DNA from: Lactobacillus selangorensis
GTDB taxonomy: Bacteria > Bacillota > Bacilli > Lactobacillales > Lactobacillaceae
Direction: 5' to 3'
Length of the DNA stretch: 64,000 nt
Assembly (NCBI RefSeq): GCF_001437205.1
Contig: NZ_JQAZ01000003.1
Coordinates: forward strand, 124,001-188,000
Below, piece by piece: positions 26,550-34,749 of this stretch. The notes beneath the pieces are model-generated. The model made no database searches, was not told the DNA's origin, and worked only from the letters and a program-made list of their open reading frames with translations. A program made the position numbers and the translations under genes. Each line of letters begins with the position of its first letter. The first letter of the stretch is position 1.

Positions 26550-27390
26550 GGTCAAACGCTTTTTGATTGACTGCGGCTTGAGTCACCGCCTCATCTCAGC
26601 CATGAAGAAGGGGGCGGGACAGTTTCTCGTCAATGGCAAATTGGCGACAACTGCGACTGAGCTCAAGCAGGGAGATCAGGTGACGGTGCGGCTGGATGCG
26701 GAACCGGCCGATCCGGCTGTGGCCGTCAGTACAGCGCCGCTGAACATTCTGTTTGAAGATCAGAACTGGCTGGTGGTCGATAAACCAGCTGGATTGACGA
26801 CGATTCCTGGGCCAACCAATTCGACCGACACGCTCGTCAACCGGGTCAAAGGCCACTTGCTCGCTGAACAGGCCGATGATTTGCGGCCGCACATTATTTT
26901 GCGGCTCGACCGGTTTACTTCGGGAGTCGTTCTGATTGCCAAAAACCGGCTCGCTCAAAGTCTGATTGCGCCAGCTGTCGAAGGGCACCAGCTGGATAAA
27001 CGCTACATTGCAATTGCATCCGGTCGCGTTACGCCGCAGCATGGCAATTTTACCGGCCCAATTGGACGGGTCGGCACGACGCCGCAGCGAGAGGTTCGTG
27101 CCGATGGAAAACCGGCGCATACCGAATATTGGTGCCGTGAAACGACTGATAAATGGACACTCGCTGATGTCAAACTATATACGGGCCGGACCCATCAGAT
27201 TCGGGTGCATTTTGCCGTTGCGGGGCACCCATTGCTAGGCGATGAACTTTATGGCGGCCCCATGGACTTGATTCAGCGTCAGGCGCTCCATGCTTCGTTT
27301 TTAAAATTCAGCGATCCGTTTACACATGAAAAGCTGACCTTTGAAGCACCTTTGCCAGCAGATATGCAGCACGTTTTACAACTTAAATGA
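26509..27390 (+). CDS. RluA/RluD family pseudouridine synthase, copy 2
   Basis: This 293-residue paralogue directly follows and overlaps copy 1. It keeps the same motifs ([49 protein letters not shown]) and an S4-like N-terminus (RFLIDCGLSHRLISAMKKG). The two copies are clearly diverged, so this is an old tandem duplication or a paired family. The ATG at 26509 follows GGAGG by 8 bases, and the ATG at 26503 is too close. It ends at a bidirectional terminator. It may modify a different rRNA or tRNA site from copy 1. Confidence 0.92.
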   Translation: MEYTWTKTTTAPLKVKRFLIDCGLSHRLISAMKKGAGQFLVNGKLATTATELKQGDQVTVRLDAEPADPAVAVSTAPLNILFEDQNWLVVDKPAGLTTIPGPTNSTDTLVNRVKGHLLAEQADDLRPHIILRLDRFTSGVVLIAKNRLAQSLIAPAVEGHQLDKRYIAIASGRVTPQHGNFTGPIGRVGTTPQREVRADGKPAHTEYWCRETTDKWTLADVKLYTGRTHQIRVHFAVAGHPLLGDELYGGPMDLIQRQALHASFLKFSDPFTHEKLTFEAPLPADMQHVLQLK

Positions 27391-27437
27391 AAATAGCTTC
27401 TTAAATGCAAAAATTTTGCATTTAAGAAGCTATTTTT
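27390..27437. terminator. Bidirectional terminator between the pseudouridine synthase operon and cutC
   Basis: AATAGCTTCTTAAATGCA...TGCATTTAAGAAGCTATT (27392-27433) with a T-run. The centre and downstream flank resemble the element at 10347-10394. Confidence 0.92.
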
Positions 27438-27470
27438 GTGCAAAAAGGGACTTACGGCATGCCTTTTTGA

Positions 27471-28112
27471 TTATTTCGTTAAATCGCCGACAATCTTAGT
27501 GCCATGAGCCTCAGAAACACCAAGCTCATTGGTAATGTGGGTCACATTTTCATCGGTAACTCCGCCGCCTGGCAAGATTGTAATCTTCCCGTCTGCTGCG
27601 GTGATAAATTCCTTGAGTCGCTCGACGTTTAAGGGTTCTGACAAGGGGGCGCCATGCGTCAAAATCCGGTCGACATGGTGTTCAATCAACCAGTTAATAG
27701 CACCAGCTTGTTTGTCAGCCGGAATGGCATCGAAAGCCATGTGGAAGACGACTTCCATGCCGCCAGCGGCACCAATAAATTCACGCATGGCATCTTCATC
27801 GACCAAACCATCAGGAGTCAGTGCACCGACGACGATCCCGTCAGCGCCTTGTGCCTGTGCTTCAAAAATGTCGGCTTCCATGATTTTGATTTCGGTATCA
27901 TTGTAAATAAAGTTGCCGCCACGGGGCCGAATCATGACCATGACTGAGGCACCTTTTTCATGGACATAACGAGTTGTTTCGGCAATCACCCCTTTGCTGG
28001 GCGTCGTTCCGCCGACAGCAAGGTTATCGTTCAGTTCGATGCGTTGGACACCTTTAGCCAAAGCTTTCGGAACGTTGGTAAAATTTTCAACAGCTGCTTC
28101 TTTAATAATCAT
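27471..28112 (-). CDS. cutC: CutC family protein
   Basis: This 213-residue TIM-barrel protein is of the CutC family, named for copper homeostasis in E. coli, though a direct copper role is disputed. Typical motifs are RIELNDNLAVGGTTPSKG, VMIRPRGGNFIYNDTE, GADGIVVGALTPDG, VVFHMAFDAI and KITILPGGGVTDENV. ATG with GGGAGG upstream. It is not next to the copYB operon and shows no CopY box, so copper regulation is not supported here. Confidence 0.92.
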   Translation of the reverse strand: MIIKEAAVENFTNVPKALAKGVQRIELNDNLAVGGTTPSKGVIAETTRYVHEKGASVMVMIRPRGGNFIYNDTEIKIMEADIFEAQAQGADGIVVGALTPDGLVDEDAMREFIGAAGGMEVVFHMAFDAIPADKQAGAINWLIEHHVDRILTHGAPLSEPLNVERLKEFITAADGKITILPGGGVTDENVTHITNELGVSEAHGTKIVGDLTK

Positions 28113-28156
28113 TTCAAAACCTCCCGTAAATAAATCTGATTAAACTTATGATACGC

Positions 28157-28195
28157 AAAAAAACGACCTTCCACAAGCAAATTGCAGAAGGTCGT
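28157..28195 (-). terminator. Terminator of uppP
   Basis: On the minus strand ACGACCTTC...GAAGGTCGT is followed by T7. It lies between the uppP stop and the cutC start. Confidence 0.85.
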
Positions 28196-28236
28196 CGCTA
28201 AATTCTATTTTCTAAACGTGGTTACACTTTTTGGGA

Positions 28237-29058
28237 TTAGAAGAACATCATTGCCAGCACAAGAATCCCAAGGATGATTCGGTACCAGCCGAAGACTTTG
28301 AAATCGTGGTTCTGGATGTACTTCATCAAGAACTTGATGGCGATGATTGAAACAACGAAGGAAACGACCATCCCGATAATCAAAATTGAAAGCTGATCGC
28401 CGGTGAAGGTTTTCCCTTTTAAGAAATAACCGCCGATTTTGAGGATGCTGACCCCGAACATCGTCGGAATCGCCATGAAGAAGGAAAATTCTGTGGCGAC
28501 ATACCGTGAGCAGCCAATGATAATCGCACCTAAGATTGTGGCTCCAGAACGAGAAGTCCCTGGCACGATTGAGAGGGCCTGAAAGCAGCCGATGATGAAG
28601 GTAATTTTGATTGGTAATGTATTCAGGTCGGTATAACGAGGCGACAGTTTATCATTATGATTTTCGACGATAATGAATAAGATACCATATAAAATCAGCA
28701 TGCTGGCGACCACGTAATTGTTCATCAGATGGGTATCCATCCAATCATTCAGCGGCAGTCCGATGATGACGGACGGAATGACAGCGATGATGACCTTGCC
28801 CCATAAGGACCACGTCTGCTTCTGCTGCAGCTTTGATTTGCGTGGCGAGAATGGATTTAACTTATGGAAATAGAGGACACAGACGGCCAAAATGGCGCCT
28901 AATTGAATGACGTAGTTGAACATGTCCATATAATCTTTGGATTCGGCCATGTTCAAGACGCTGCCGGCCAAGACTAAATGGCCGGTGGAACTGATCGGCA
29001 GCCATTCAGTAATCCCCTCGATGATACCTAATACAATGGCTTTGATGATATTCGCCAC
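28237..29058 (-). CDS. uppP: Undecaprenyl-diphosphatase UppP (BacA)
   Basis: UppP is a 273-residue membrane enzyme with about eight helices that dephosphorylates undecaprenyl diphosphate to recycle the lipid carrier for cell-wall synthesis. Motifs are [20 protein letters not shown] near the N-terminus and the catalytic [10 protein letters not shown]. High expression gives bacitracin resistance in many bacteria. A tandem 10-bp repeat overlaps its likely -35 region (29116-29136). Its own terminator follows. Confidence 0.97.
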   Translation of the reverse strand: MANIIKAIVLGIIEGITEWLPISSTGHLVLAGSVLNMAESKDYMDMFNYVIQLGAILAVCVLYFHKLNPFSPRKSKLQQKQTWSLWGKVIIAVIPSVIIGLPLNDWMDTHLMNNYVVASMLILYGILFIIVENHNDKLSPRYTDLNTLPIKITFIIGCFQALSIVPGTSRSGATILGAIIIGCSRYVATEFSFFMAIPTMFGVSILKIGGYFLKGKTFTGDQLSILIIGMVVSFVVSIIAIKFLMKYIQNHDFKVFGWYRIILGILVLAMMFF

Positions 29059-29095
29059 AAGAAAACAACCCCTTTTTGAAATGATTTCATTTCTA

Positions 29096-29136
29096 AGTAT
29101 AGTAAATTTTCAGACAAATAGCGATAAAATAGCGAT
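29096..29136 (-). promoter_or_regulatory. uppP promoter region with tandem repeat
   Basis: On the minus strand TATACT (29096-29101) is a likely -10. AAATAGCGAT occurs twice on the plus strand (29116-29125 and 29127-29136) with an 11-base period over the expected -35 position. No repressor can be named. Confidence 0.45.
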
Positions 29137-29233
29137 TCTTCAGAAATGTTTAAGAAAGGGGCGTATGGCGGCGGTCGGGCTGGTGCAAATTTTCAGAAAA
29201 AATGAAGCGGTATGTGCAGGGAAACTTGGGCGC

Positions 29234-29261
29234 AAAAAAACGCACACCCAGCGGCATGCGT
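29234..29261 (-). terminator. Terminator of the 6-phosphogluconolactonase gene
   Basis: On the minus strand ACGCATGCC...GGTGTGCGT (two G-U pairs) is followed by T6. It lies past the stop at 29276. Confidence 0.75.
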
Positions 29262-29275
29262 TTCAAAAGCAAAAT

Positions 29276-30304
29276 TTAGGCTAAGAAGTAGACACAAGTA
29301 CCTTCCGGATCCGGAACATCTTTCTGAATCATGGTCAGCATCCCAGTTTCGGGATTACGGCGATAGAGGGTCAAATTGTCTGATTTCTGGTTGGCGGCTA
29401 CGACATACTTCTCAGTTGGATCGAGATTGAAGTCACGTGGAAAGTCGCCTTCAGTACTGATGCGCTGAATTATACGGACACGCTGCCGATCGTCAGCTAC
29501 TTTTAAAGTGACGATTGAATTGTGGCCCCGGTTGGAGGCATACACGAAGCAGCCGTCGCTTGAGACACGGACGGCGGCGCTGCCGTTATAAGTCGTCCAA
29601 TCGTCCGGAATCAAAGAAATCGTCTGCAAGTGTGTAAAACTGGCCGTTTGCGGATCATACTTCAAAACCGATAATTGGCTGGCTAATTCACCGATGAGAT
29701 AGGCGATCGATGAATCTTGCGGATTGAAGGCGATGTGGCGGGGTCCAAATCCGGGTTCGGTCTGATAAGTAGCGACTAAAGTCAGCTGACCATGGGCGTC
29801 GACGTCGTAAGTCGTGACTTCATCCATGCCTAAGTCGCAAACGACCAGGCGGTTTTCAGGCGTTAGGTCGGCATAATGAACGTGAGCCGCATCCTGTTCA
29901 GGCTTCGGGCCTTTGCCGGTGTGCTGGACAATATCGGCCAGCTTCAGACGGCCGTCGTCTTCGATTTGATAGACGAGCACTTGGCCAGTATGATAATTGG
30001 CCGCATAGACGAGCTGACGAGCTTCATCCAGACTGACATAAGCAGGCGGCGAACCGGCACCCATGACGTCATTCAAAAGACTTGGGGTTGGTTCCATCCG
30101 ATAGGAAGCAACACCGCCCTGATCGCCTTTTTGAGCGATCGTGTATAGATTTTTCTGCGCTGAAACAGCTAAATAAGTAGGATTATCAACATGCACATAC
30201 GGCTGCGGTTGGCTGAGCTGGCCACGCTCCGTATCCAAGCTGGCTTTGTAGATGCCTTTGCTGGTTTGGCGTGTGTAACCTCCGATCAAGAATTCTTCTT
30301 GCAT
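29276..30304 (-). CDS. pgl: 6-phosphogluconolactonase, beta-propeller (YkgB/Pgl) type
   Basis: This 342-residue seven-bladed beta-propeller lactonase hydrolyses 6-phosphogluconolactone in the oxidative pentose phosphate path. Family motifs are FLIGGYTRQTSKGIY at the N-terminus, HVDNPTYLAVSAQKN, QDAAHVHYADLTPENRLVV, GFGPRHIAFNP and FVYASNRGHNSIVTL. Length is normal. A TTACAT/TATACT promoter on the minus strand has a cre-like site over its -35, so glucose control through CcpA is possible. It is divergent from the IIA-Gut-like gene. Confidence 0.93.
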   Translation of the reverse strand: MQEEFLIGGYTRQTSKGIYKASLDTERGQLSQPQPYVHVDNPTYLAVSAQKNLYTIAQKGDQGGVASYRMEPTPSLLNDVMGAGSPPAYVSLDEARQLVYAANYHTGQVLVYQIEDDGRLKLADIVQHTGKGPKPEQDAAHVHYADLTPENRLVVCDLGMDEVTTYDVDAHGQLTLVATYQTEPGFGPRHIAFNPQDSSIAYLIGELASQLSVLKYDPQTASFTHLQTISLIPDDWTTYNGSAAVRVSSDGCFVYASNRGHNSIVTLKVADDRQRVRIIQRISTEGDFPRDFNLDPTEKYVVAANQKSDNLTLYRRNPETGMLTMIQKDVPDPEGTCVYFLA

Positions 30305-30344
30305 CGCTCTAAAACTTCCCTTCTAAAAGTGAATCATCTGTTCG

Positions 30345-30373
30345 AGTATAGCAGAAAGCGGATTGAAATGTAA
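30345..30373 (-). promoter_or_regulatory. Promoter of the 6-phosphogluconolactonase gene
   Basis: On the minus strand TTACAT (30368-30373), a 17-bp spacer and TATACT (30345-30350). Confidence 0.65.
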
Positions 30374-30382
30374 GCGCTAATT
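30369..30382. promoter_or_regulatory. Cre-like site
   Basis: TGTAAGCGCTAATT matches the CcpA consensus TGWAANCGNTNWCA except for its last two bases. It overlaps the pgl -35 box and lies upstream of the TACAAT (30393-30398) of the divergent gene. Confidence 0.45.
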
Positions 30383-30443
30383 CCTGATATGGTACAATAG
30401 GCAATAGATCAATCGGATCACATTCAGAGGAGGAATTTGAATC

Positions 30444-30824
30444 ATGACAGAAATTACGAGTCGGGTGACCGCTGTAGGCCCACAAGCTTTCAGCGGCGAG
30501 GCACCATTGATTATTTTATTTGACAATTCGGCCACTGCCGCTTTGAAAGAGGTCGCTGTGATTCAGCAGTTTGACGGTGATAGCGAAAAAAACGTGCAGC
30601 TGCAGGTTGGTGATCAGCTGACGTTGAAAGGGCAGGTCTATCCGATTGTTTGGATGGGTAGTTTGGTCAATGCTAACTTGGAATCAATCGGCCATGCGAC
30701 CCTCGTTTTCCAAGCTGCCCCGATCGAATCCGATCAGGCGCTGCAAAACGGGATTTATTTAGGTGCCGGTCCCTTGCCAACCTTGCAAGTCGATGATAAG
30801 ATCACATATACGCATCTTGACTAG
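30444..30824 (+). CDS. PTS glucitol/sorbitol IIA (GutA)-like protein, probably without the phospho-histidine
   Basis: This 126-residue protein of the IIA-Gut family shows GDQLTLKGQVYPIVWMGSLV and NANLESIGHATLVF. In E. coli IIA-Gut the phosphorylated histidine lies in the IHCH segment (from memory, His43). Here the aligned segment reads VIQQFDG with no histidine. The only histidines are in IGHATL and at the C-terminus. No IIB or IIC gene is nearby. It may therefore be a regulatory or non-PTS relative and not a sugar-uptake subunit. GAGGAGG lies before the ATG. The AI-2E transporter gene follows by about 10 bases. Confidence 0.8.
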   Translation: MTEITSRVTAVGPQAFSGEAPLIILFDNSATAALKEVAVIQQFDGDSEKNVQLQVGDQLTLKGQVYPIVWMGSLVNANLESIGHATLVFQAAPIESDQALQNGIYLGAGPLPTLQVDDKITYTHLD

Positions 30825-30835
30825 GAGGGATTGCA

Positions 30836-32023
30836 ATCGAAAAACAGTCAAAATCAAGTCCGTTTTCGTGGTTCTTCAAATGGTTTCTCAATAATAAACT
30901 GACGATCGTCCTGTTAAATACATTATTGGTACTGATTGTCTTATTTCTGATTAAAAAGGTGGCGTGGATTTTCACACCGCTGACGGATGCCGTCAATGCA
31001 GTCGAGCTGCCGGTTATTATTGCCGCTGTCCTGTATTATGTGCTCAATCCGCTGGTCGATTGGGTCGAAAAACATTGGTACTGGAAACGCTGGGTGACGA
31101 TTGCCCTGATTTTCATTGCTTTGTTGGGCTTGATCGTCTGGGGATTGGCAACACTGATTCCAGCCGTTGAAAATCAGCTCCAGGAACTGGCAAAAACCTG
31201 GCCGCAGTACTGGGAGGGTATCCAGAAAAATCTCAATCAGTGGCTTGGTCATTACGATCTCGATTCATTGAAGAAACAATTCGATACGTTCACCCAAGGG
31301 ACGGGGAAGACGATCACGACCCGCATCAATTCGTTTGTCGAAAGTACACTCGGCGGAATTGGGACCGCCGTCGGAGTCGTCACCAATGTGGTGATTGCTT
31401 TTGCAACGGCGCCGTTCCTCTTATTCTTTATGCTTAAGGATGGGCATCGCTTTTCACACTTCGTCGTTCATTTTCTGCCGACGAAGACGCGTTCCACGAC
31501 TCATGAAATGCTGACGGAAATCAATCAGCAGATTTCACAGTACATTCGGGGACAGTTGACCGTTGCCCTGTGCGTGGCTTTGATGTTCATGTTCGGGTTC
31601 TGGGTCGTCGGGATGAAATATGCGCTGACACTGGGATTGTTAGCCGGCATCATGAATCTGATTCCTTATTTAGGCTCGTTTTTGGCGATGCTGCCGGCAC
31701 TTGTGATTGCCGCTTTTATTTCGCCAATCATGCTCTTGAAGGTTATCGCTGTCTTTGCAATCGAACAGATGCTGGAGGGACAGGTCGTCTCGCCGCTGGT
31801 TTTGGGCAATTCGATGGATATGTATCCGGTGACCACGATTTTAGTCCTGCTGATTACCGGCAATATGTTCGGGATTGTCGGCATGATCCTGGGTATCCCA
31901 TTGTTCGCCATTCTGAAAATCTTCTGTACGTATGGTTTTCATTGGTTCAAGCAAGTTTCCGGTTTATATGAAGAAGAAAAGACGGTCCCAACAAAACCGA
32001 CTATCAAAAAAGCGGACTCGTAA
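30836..32023 (+). CDS. AI-2E family transporter, apparent ATC start
   Basis: This ~395-residue membrane protein is of the AI-2E/PerM family of about eight helices (IIAAVLYYVLNPLVDWVEK, ATAPFLLFFMLKDGHRF, GMKYALTLGLLAGIMNLIPY, LVLGNSMDMYPVTTILV). Substrates vary; quorum-signal export is only one proposal. The first usable canonical start in frame is the TTG at 30926, which would remove part of the first helix. The frame is open upstream and reads IEKQSKSSPFSWFFKWFLNN from an ATC at 30836, 6 bases after AGGAGGG. That matches the usual N-terminus of relatives, so either an ATC start is used or the annotated base is wrong. Confidence 0.85.
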   Translation: MEKQSKSSPFSWFFKWFLNNKLTIVLLNTLLVLIVLFLIKKVAWIFTPLTDAVNAVELPVIIAAVLYYVLNPLVDWVEKHWYWKRWVTIALIFIALLGLIVWGLATLIPAVENQLQELAKTWPQYWEGIQKNLNQWLGHYDLDSLKKQFDTFTQGTGKTITTRINSFVESTLGGIGTAVGVVTNVVIAFATAPFLLFFMLKDGHRFSHFVVHFLPTKTRSTTHEMLTEINQQISQYIRGQLTVALCVALMFMFGFWVVGMKYALTLGLLAGIMNLIPYLGSFLAMLPALVIAAFISPIMLLKVIAVFAIEQMLEGQVVSPLVLGNSMDMYPVTTILVLLITGNMFGIVGMILGIPLFAILKIFCTYGFHWFKQVSGLYEEEKTVPTKPTIKKADS

Positions 32024-32036
32024 GCGTCCGCTTTTT
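32006..32036 (+). terminator. Terminator of the AI-2E transporter gene
   Basis: AAAAAAGCGGAC...GTCCGCTTTTT, overlapping the stop codon. Confidence 0.88.
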
Positions 32037-32061
32037 ACATGGATTTAGCAATTAGATATAC

Positions 32062-32094
32062 AAAAAAAGCGCCTTTCTAGAAAAGGCGCTTTTT
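32062..32094. terminator. Bidirectional terminator, mainly for rpsN
   Basis: AGCGCCTTT...AAAGGCGCT (32068-32090) flanked by A7 and T4. Confidence 0.88.
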
Positions 32095-32168
32095 GCATGT
32101 GCTGAAAACCTGACAATCAATTGACCGTCGACCAGTTTTCACACGAAAGAACGAAGTTGCAGATTTTT

Positions 32169-32438
32169 CTACCAGCTTGCCTTGTGAACCCCAGGAATTT
32201 GACCCTTGTGAGCCAATTCACGGAACTTCAGACGGGAAACCCCGAATTTACGCATGTATGCATGCGGACGGCCATCGATTTGGTCACGGTTGTGTGCACG
32301 AACAGGGGAAGCATTGCGTGGTAATGATTGTAAACCGGCGTAGTTATGTTCCTTCTTGTATTGGGCACGTAATGGTGCGTACTTTGCGATGGTTGCTTCG
32401 ATCTTCTTTTCTTTAGCAATCTTTGACTTCTTTGCCAT
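32169..32438 (-). CDS. rpsN: 30S ribosomal protein S14, zinc-independent type
   Basis: This 89-residue S14 has the long, cysteine-free (C-minus) form: [41 protein letters not shown] and C-terminal [11 protein letters not shown]. It has no CxxC zinc ribbon, so it should function without zinc. The gene lies alone, outside the ribosomal operon, which fits a second S14 gene for zinc limitation. AAAGGAG lies before the ATG. I found no clear zinc-repressor site. Confidence 0.95.
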   Translation of the reverse strand: MAKKSKIAKEKKIEATIAKYAPLRAQYKKEHNYAGLQSLPRNASPVRAHNRDQIDGRPHAYMRKFGVSRLKFRELAHKGQIPGVHKASW

Positions 32439-32572
32439 AAAACAGAAACGCTCCTTTGATTTTGAAATGAAAAGTCGTTGTAATGTGTTGCAAAATCTTT
32501 TCTCAGCAAGTGAAATATCTATACTAATATATCATAGATTGGCGCGTCCCGCAATTCTAAAACCAACAAAGG

Positions 32573-33550
32573 TCAAAATTGATCGCCATTAAAGATTGAA
32601 TTTTTGACGACAACGTAATCGACTTTCCGTAATGAAGCTAAATCACGGCCGCCGGCATAGGAAATTGCCGACTGTAAATCCTGTTGCATGGCGGTTAAAG
32701 TGCCTTTAATCGGGCCCCGCATCGGAATCAGCATCTTTTTGCCTTCAACGTTATTGCGATTGCCTTTTTGAAATTCAGAAGCAGAACCAAAATATTCTTT
32801 ATACGTCTGCCCATCTTTTTCGACAGTCTTGCCAGGCGATTCGAGATGACCAGCGAAAAGGGAGCCAATCATAACCATCGAAGCGCCGAAACGAATCGAC
32901 TTGGCGATATCGCCATGGGTCCGGATGCCGCCATCGGCAATGATTGGTTTGCGGGCCGCCTTGGCACACCAGCGCACAGCCGCTAACTGCCAGCCGCCGG
33001 TCCCAAAACCGGTTTTGATCTTGGTGATGCAGGCTTTGCCAGGTCCGATTCCGACCTTAGTGGCATCGGCGCCGGCATTTTCGAGATCACGAACGGCGGT
33101 AGGGGTCCCGACGTTGCCAGCAATAATGAAAGTGTTCGGCAATTGATGTTTCAGGAAATGAATCATATCGATCACCGTTTGGGCATGACCATGGGCGATA
33201 TCAATGGTGATATATTCGGGAATGGCATGGGCTTTGACTAATTGCCGCACAAATTCGTATTCGCCTTGCTTGACCCCGATGCTGATCGAGGCATATTGCC
33301 CGGCGGCATGCATTTTTTTGACGAAGTCGAGCCGCTTTTCGGGTTCGAAGCGATGCATGATGTAGAAATAACCATTTTGGGCCAGATGCAGGGCCAGCGG
33401 TTCATCAATGACGGTCTGCATATTAGCTGGCACAACCGGAATCTTAAAGGTACGGGGGCCGAATTTGACACTCGTATCGACTTCAGAACGACTCTTGACG
33501 ATACATTTATTCGGGATTAACTGGATATCTTCATAATCAAAAATTTGCAT
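32573..33550 (-). CDS. guaC: GMP reductase
   Basis: GuaC is a 325-residue IMPDH/GMPR-family TIM barrel that reduces GMP to IMP with NADPH, returning guanine nucleotides to the purine pool. The catalytic cysteine is in [17 protein letters not shown], the active-site glycine loop in [20 protein letters not shown], and there is a [10 protein letters not shown] motif. No CBS domains are present, which separates it from IMP dehydrogenase. It has a strong promoter at 33621-33649. Confidence 0.97.
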   Translation of the reverse strand: MQIFDYEDIQLIPNKCIVKSRSEVDTSVKFGPRTFKIPVVPANMQTVIDEPLALHLAQNGYFYIMHRFEPEKRLDFVKKMHAAGQYASISIGVKQGEYEFVRQLVKAHAIPEYITIDIAHGHAQTVIDMIHFLKHQLPNTFIIAGNVGTPTAVRDLENAGADATKVGIGPGKACITKIKTGFGTGGWQLAAVRWCAKAARKPIIADGGIRTHGDIAKSIRFGASMVMIGSLFAGHLESPGKTVEKDGQTYKEYFGSASEFQKGNRNNVEGKKMLIPMRGPIKGTLTAMQQDLQSAISYAGGRDLASLRKVDYVVVKNSIFNGDQF

Positions 33551-33620
33551 GGCGAAACAGACTCCTTATGATCAAAATACGAACATTCATCGCAAATTCA
33601 TCCGCGATGATCCGTTAATT

Positions 33621-33649
33621 ATCATAACAAAGCATTTGTGATTCGTCAA
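33621..33649 (-). promoter_or_regulatory. Promoter of guaC
   Basis: On the minus strand TTGACG (33644-33649), a 17-bp spacer and TATGAT (33621-33626). CGAA-containing inverted sequences flank it at 33576-33587, 33655-33667 and 33682-33700, perhaps PurR-box-like. Confidence 0.85.
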
Positions 33650-33698
33650 CACAAATTACGAATATTTAAGAATTTATATTTTAATATTGTTCGTGTTT

Positions 33699-34652
33699 TT
33701 AGAAGTATTTCTTCCGCCAGAAGTAGAAAATCAGGAAAACGGCGATGATTAACGAAATAATCAGGGTAATGATCCAACTGAGCGGATACTTGGCTAATGG
33801 CAACGCAACGTTCATGCCATAAAAACTGAACACTAACGTCGGAATCGTCAAAATGATTGAATAAGACGTCAGAAACTTCATCACACCGTTCATATTGTTA
33901 TTGATGATGGACGAATAGGTATCGGCCGTTTCGTTGATAATGGAATTAGAGATTTGCGCCATTTCGGAGCCCTGCTGATTTTCGATTAAGATATCGTTGA
34001 GAAGGTCTTGGTCGTCTTTAGTCAGTTCGAGCGGCGGATTTCGTTTCAGCCCGTCCAATACGATGCGATCCGTCTGCAAGGAGAGGAGAAAATAAACTAA
34101 GCTGCGCTGAATCCCCATCAACCGGTATAATTCTTCATTTCGCAGGGACTTCTGCAAAGCCGATTCAAGACTTTCACGGGTCTTATTCAATTCACGGAGG
34201 TACTGCAGGTAGATTGAGGTGATTTGATAGAGGATGCGCAAGAGGGCAGCGGCTTGGTTATCAGGCCGAAAATCGGGAATCTGGTTGTCGCTGAAGAGGC
34301 CTAAGAAATAATGCGGCTGGCGGCTGATGGTCACAATCAGCTGCGGGGTAATGATGATTCCCAATGGGGCCGTTTGATAAACGTATTTCTGAACGGAATC
34401 ATTGTTATTTTTATTGAGGACGGGCACGTCGAAAATCACAAGCACAGCCGGCAAATCGGGGTCTTTTTCGACTCGGGCACTTTCATCTTTGTCGAGTCCA
34501 TAGTAGATAAAGTCTTCCGGAATCTGATGGCCTTTGAGCTGTTTGATCTCGGCGTCGGTCGGGTCGACGACATTGAGCCAGCTGCCCGGCGTGATTTTGG
34601 CTTGTGTTCTGATTTGGTGCTTGTTATCATCGTAATGATAGATTTCTAACAT
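33699..34652 (-). CDS. corA: CorA family magnesium transporter
   Basis: This 317-residue CorA-type channel takes up magnesium and related divalent ions. The large cytosolic domain with long helices (residues ~1-250) is followed by two C-terminal helices, with the selectivity signature YGMN in FSFYGMNVALPLAKY and the basic tail WRKKYF. It lies upstream of guaC in the same direction but does not overlap it. Divergent from rlmA with about 100 bases between. Confidence 0.95.
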   Translation of the reverse strand: MLEIYHYDDNKHQIRTQAKITPGSWLNVVDPTDAEIKQLKGHQIPEDFIYYGLDKDESARVEKDPDLPAVLVIFDVPVLNKNNNDSVQKYVYQTAPLGIIITPQLIVTISRQPHYFLGLFSDNQIPDFRPDNQAAALLRILYQITSIYLQYLRELNKTRESLESALQKSLRNEELYRLMGIQRSLVYFLLSLQTDRIVLDGLKRNPPLELTKDDQDLLNDILIENQQGSEMAQISNSIINETADTYSSIINNNMNGVMKFLTSYSIILTIPTLVFSFYGMNVALPLAKYPLSWIITLIISLIIAVFLIFYFWRKKYF

Positions 34653-34749
34653 GATGCGCTCCTTATTGTGCGAGATTCGAATTGCTGTCTTCAGTCTACA
34701 CTTTTGCAGGGAGTCACGGAATATAAAACATTTCTATAGGAGGAAAACG

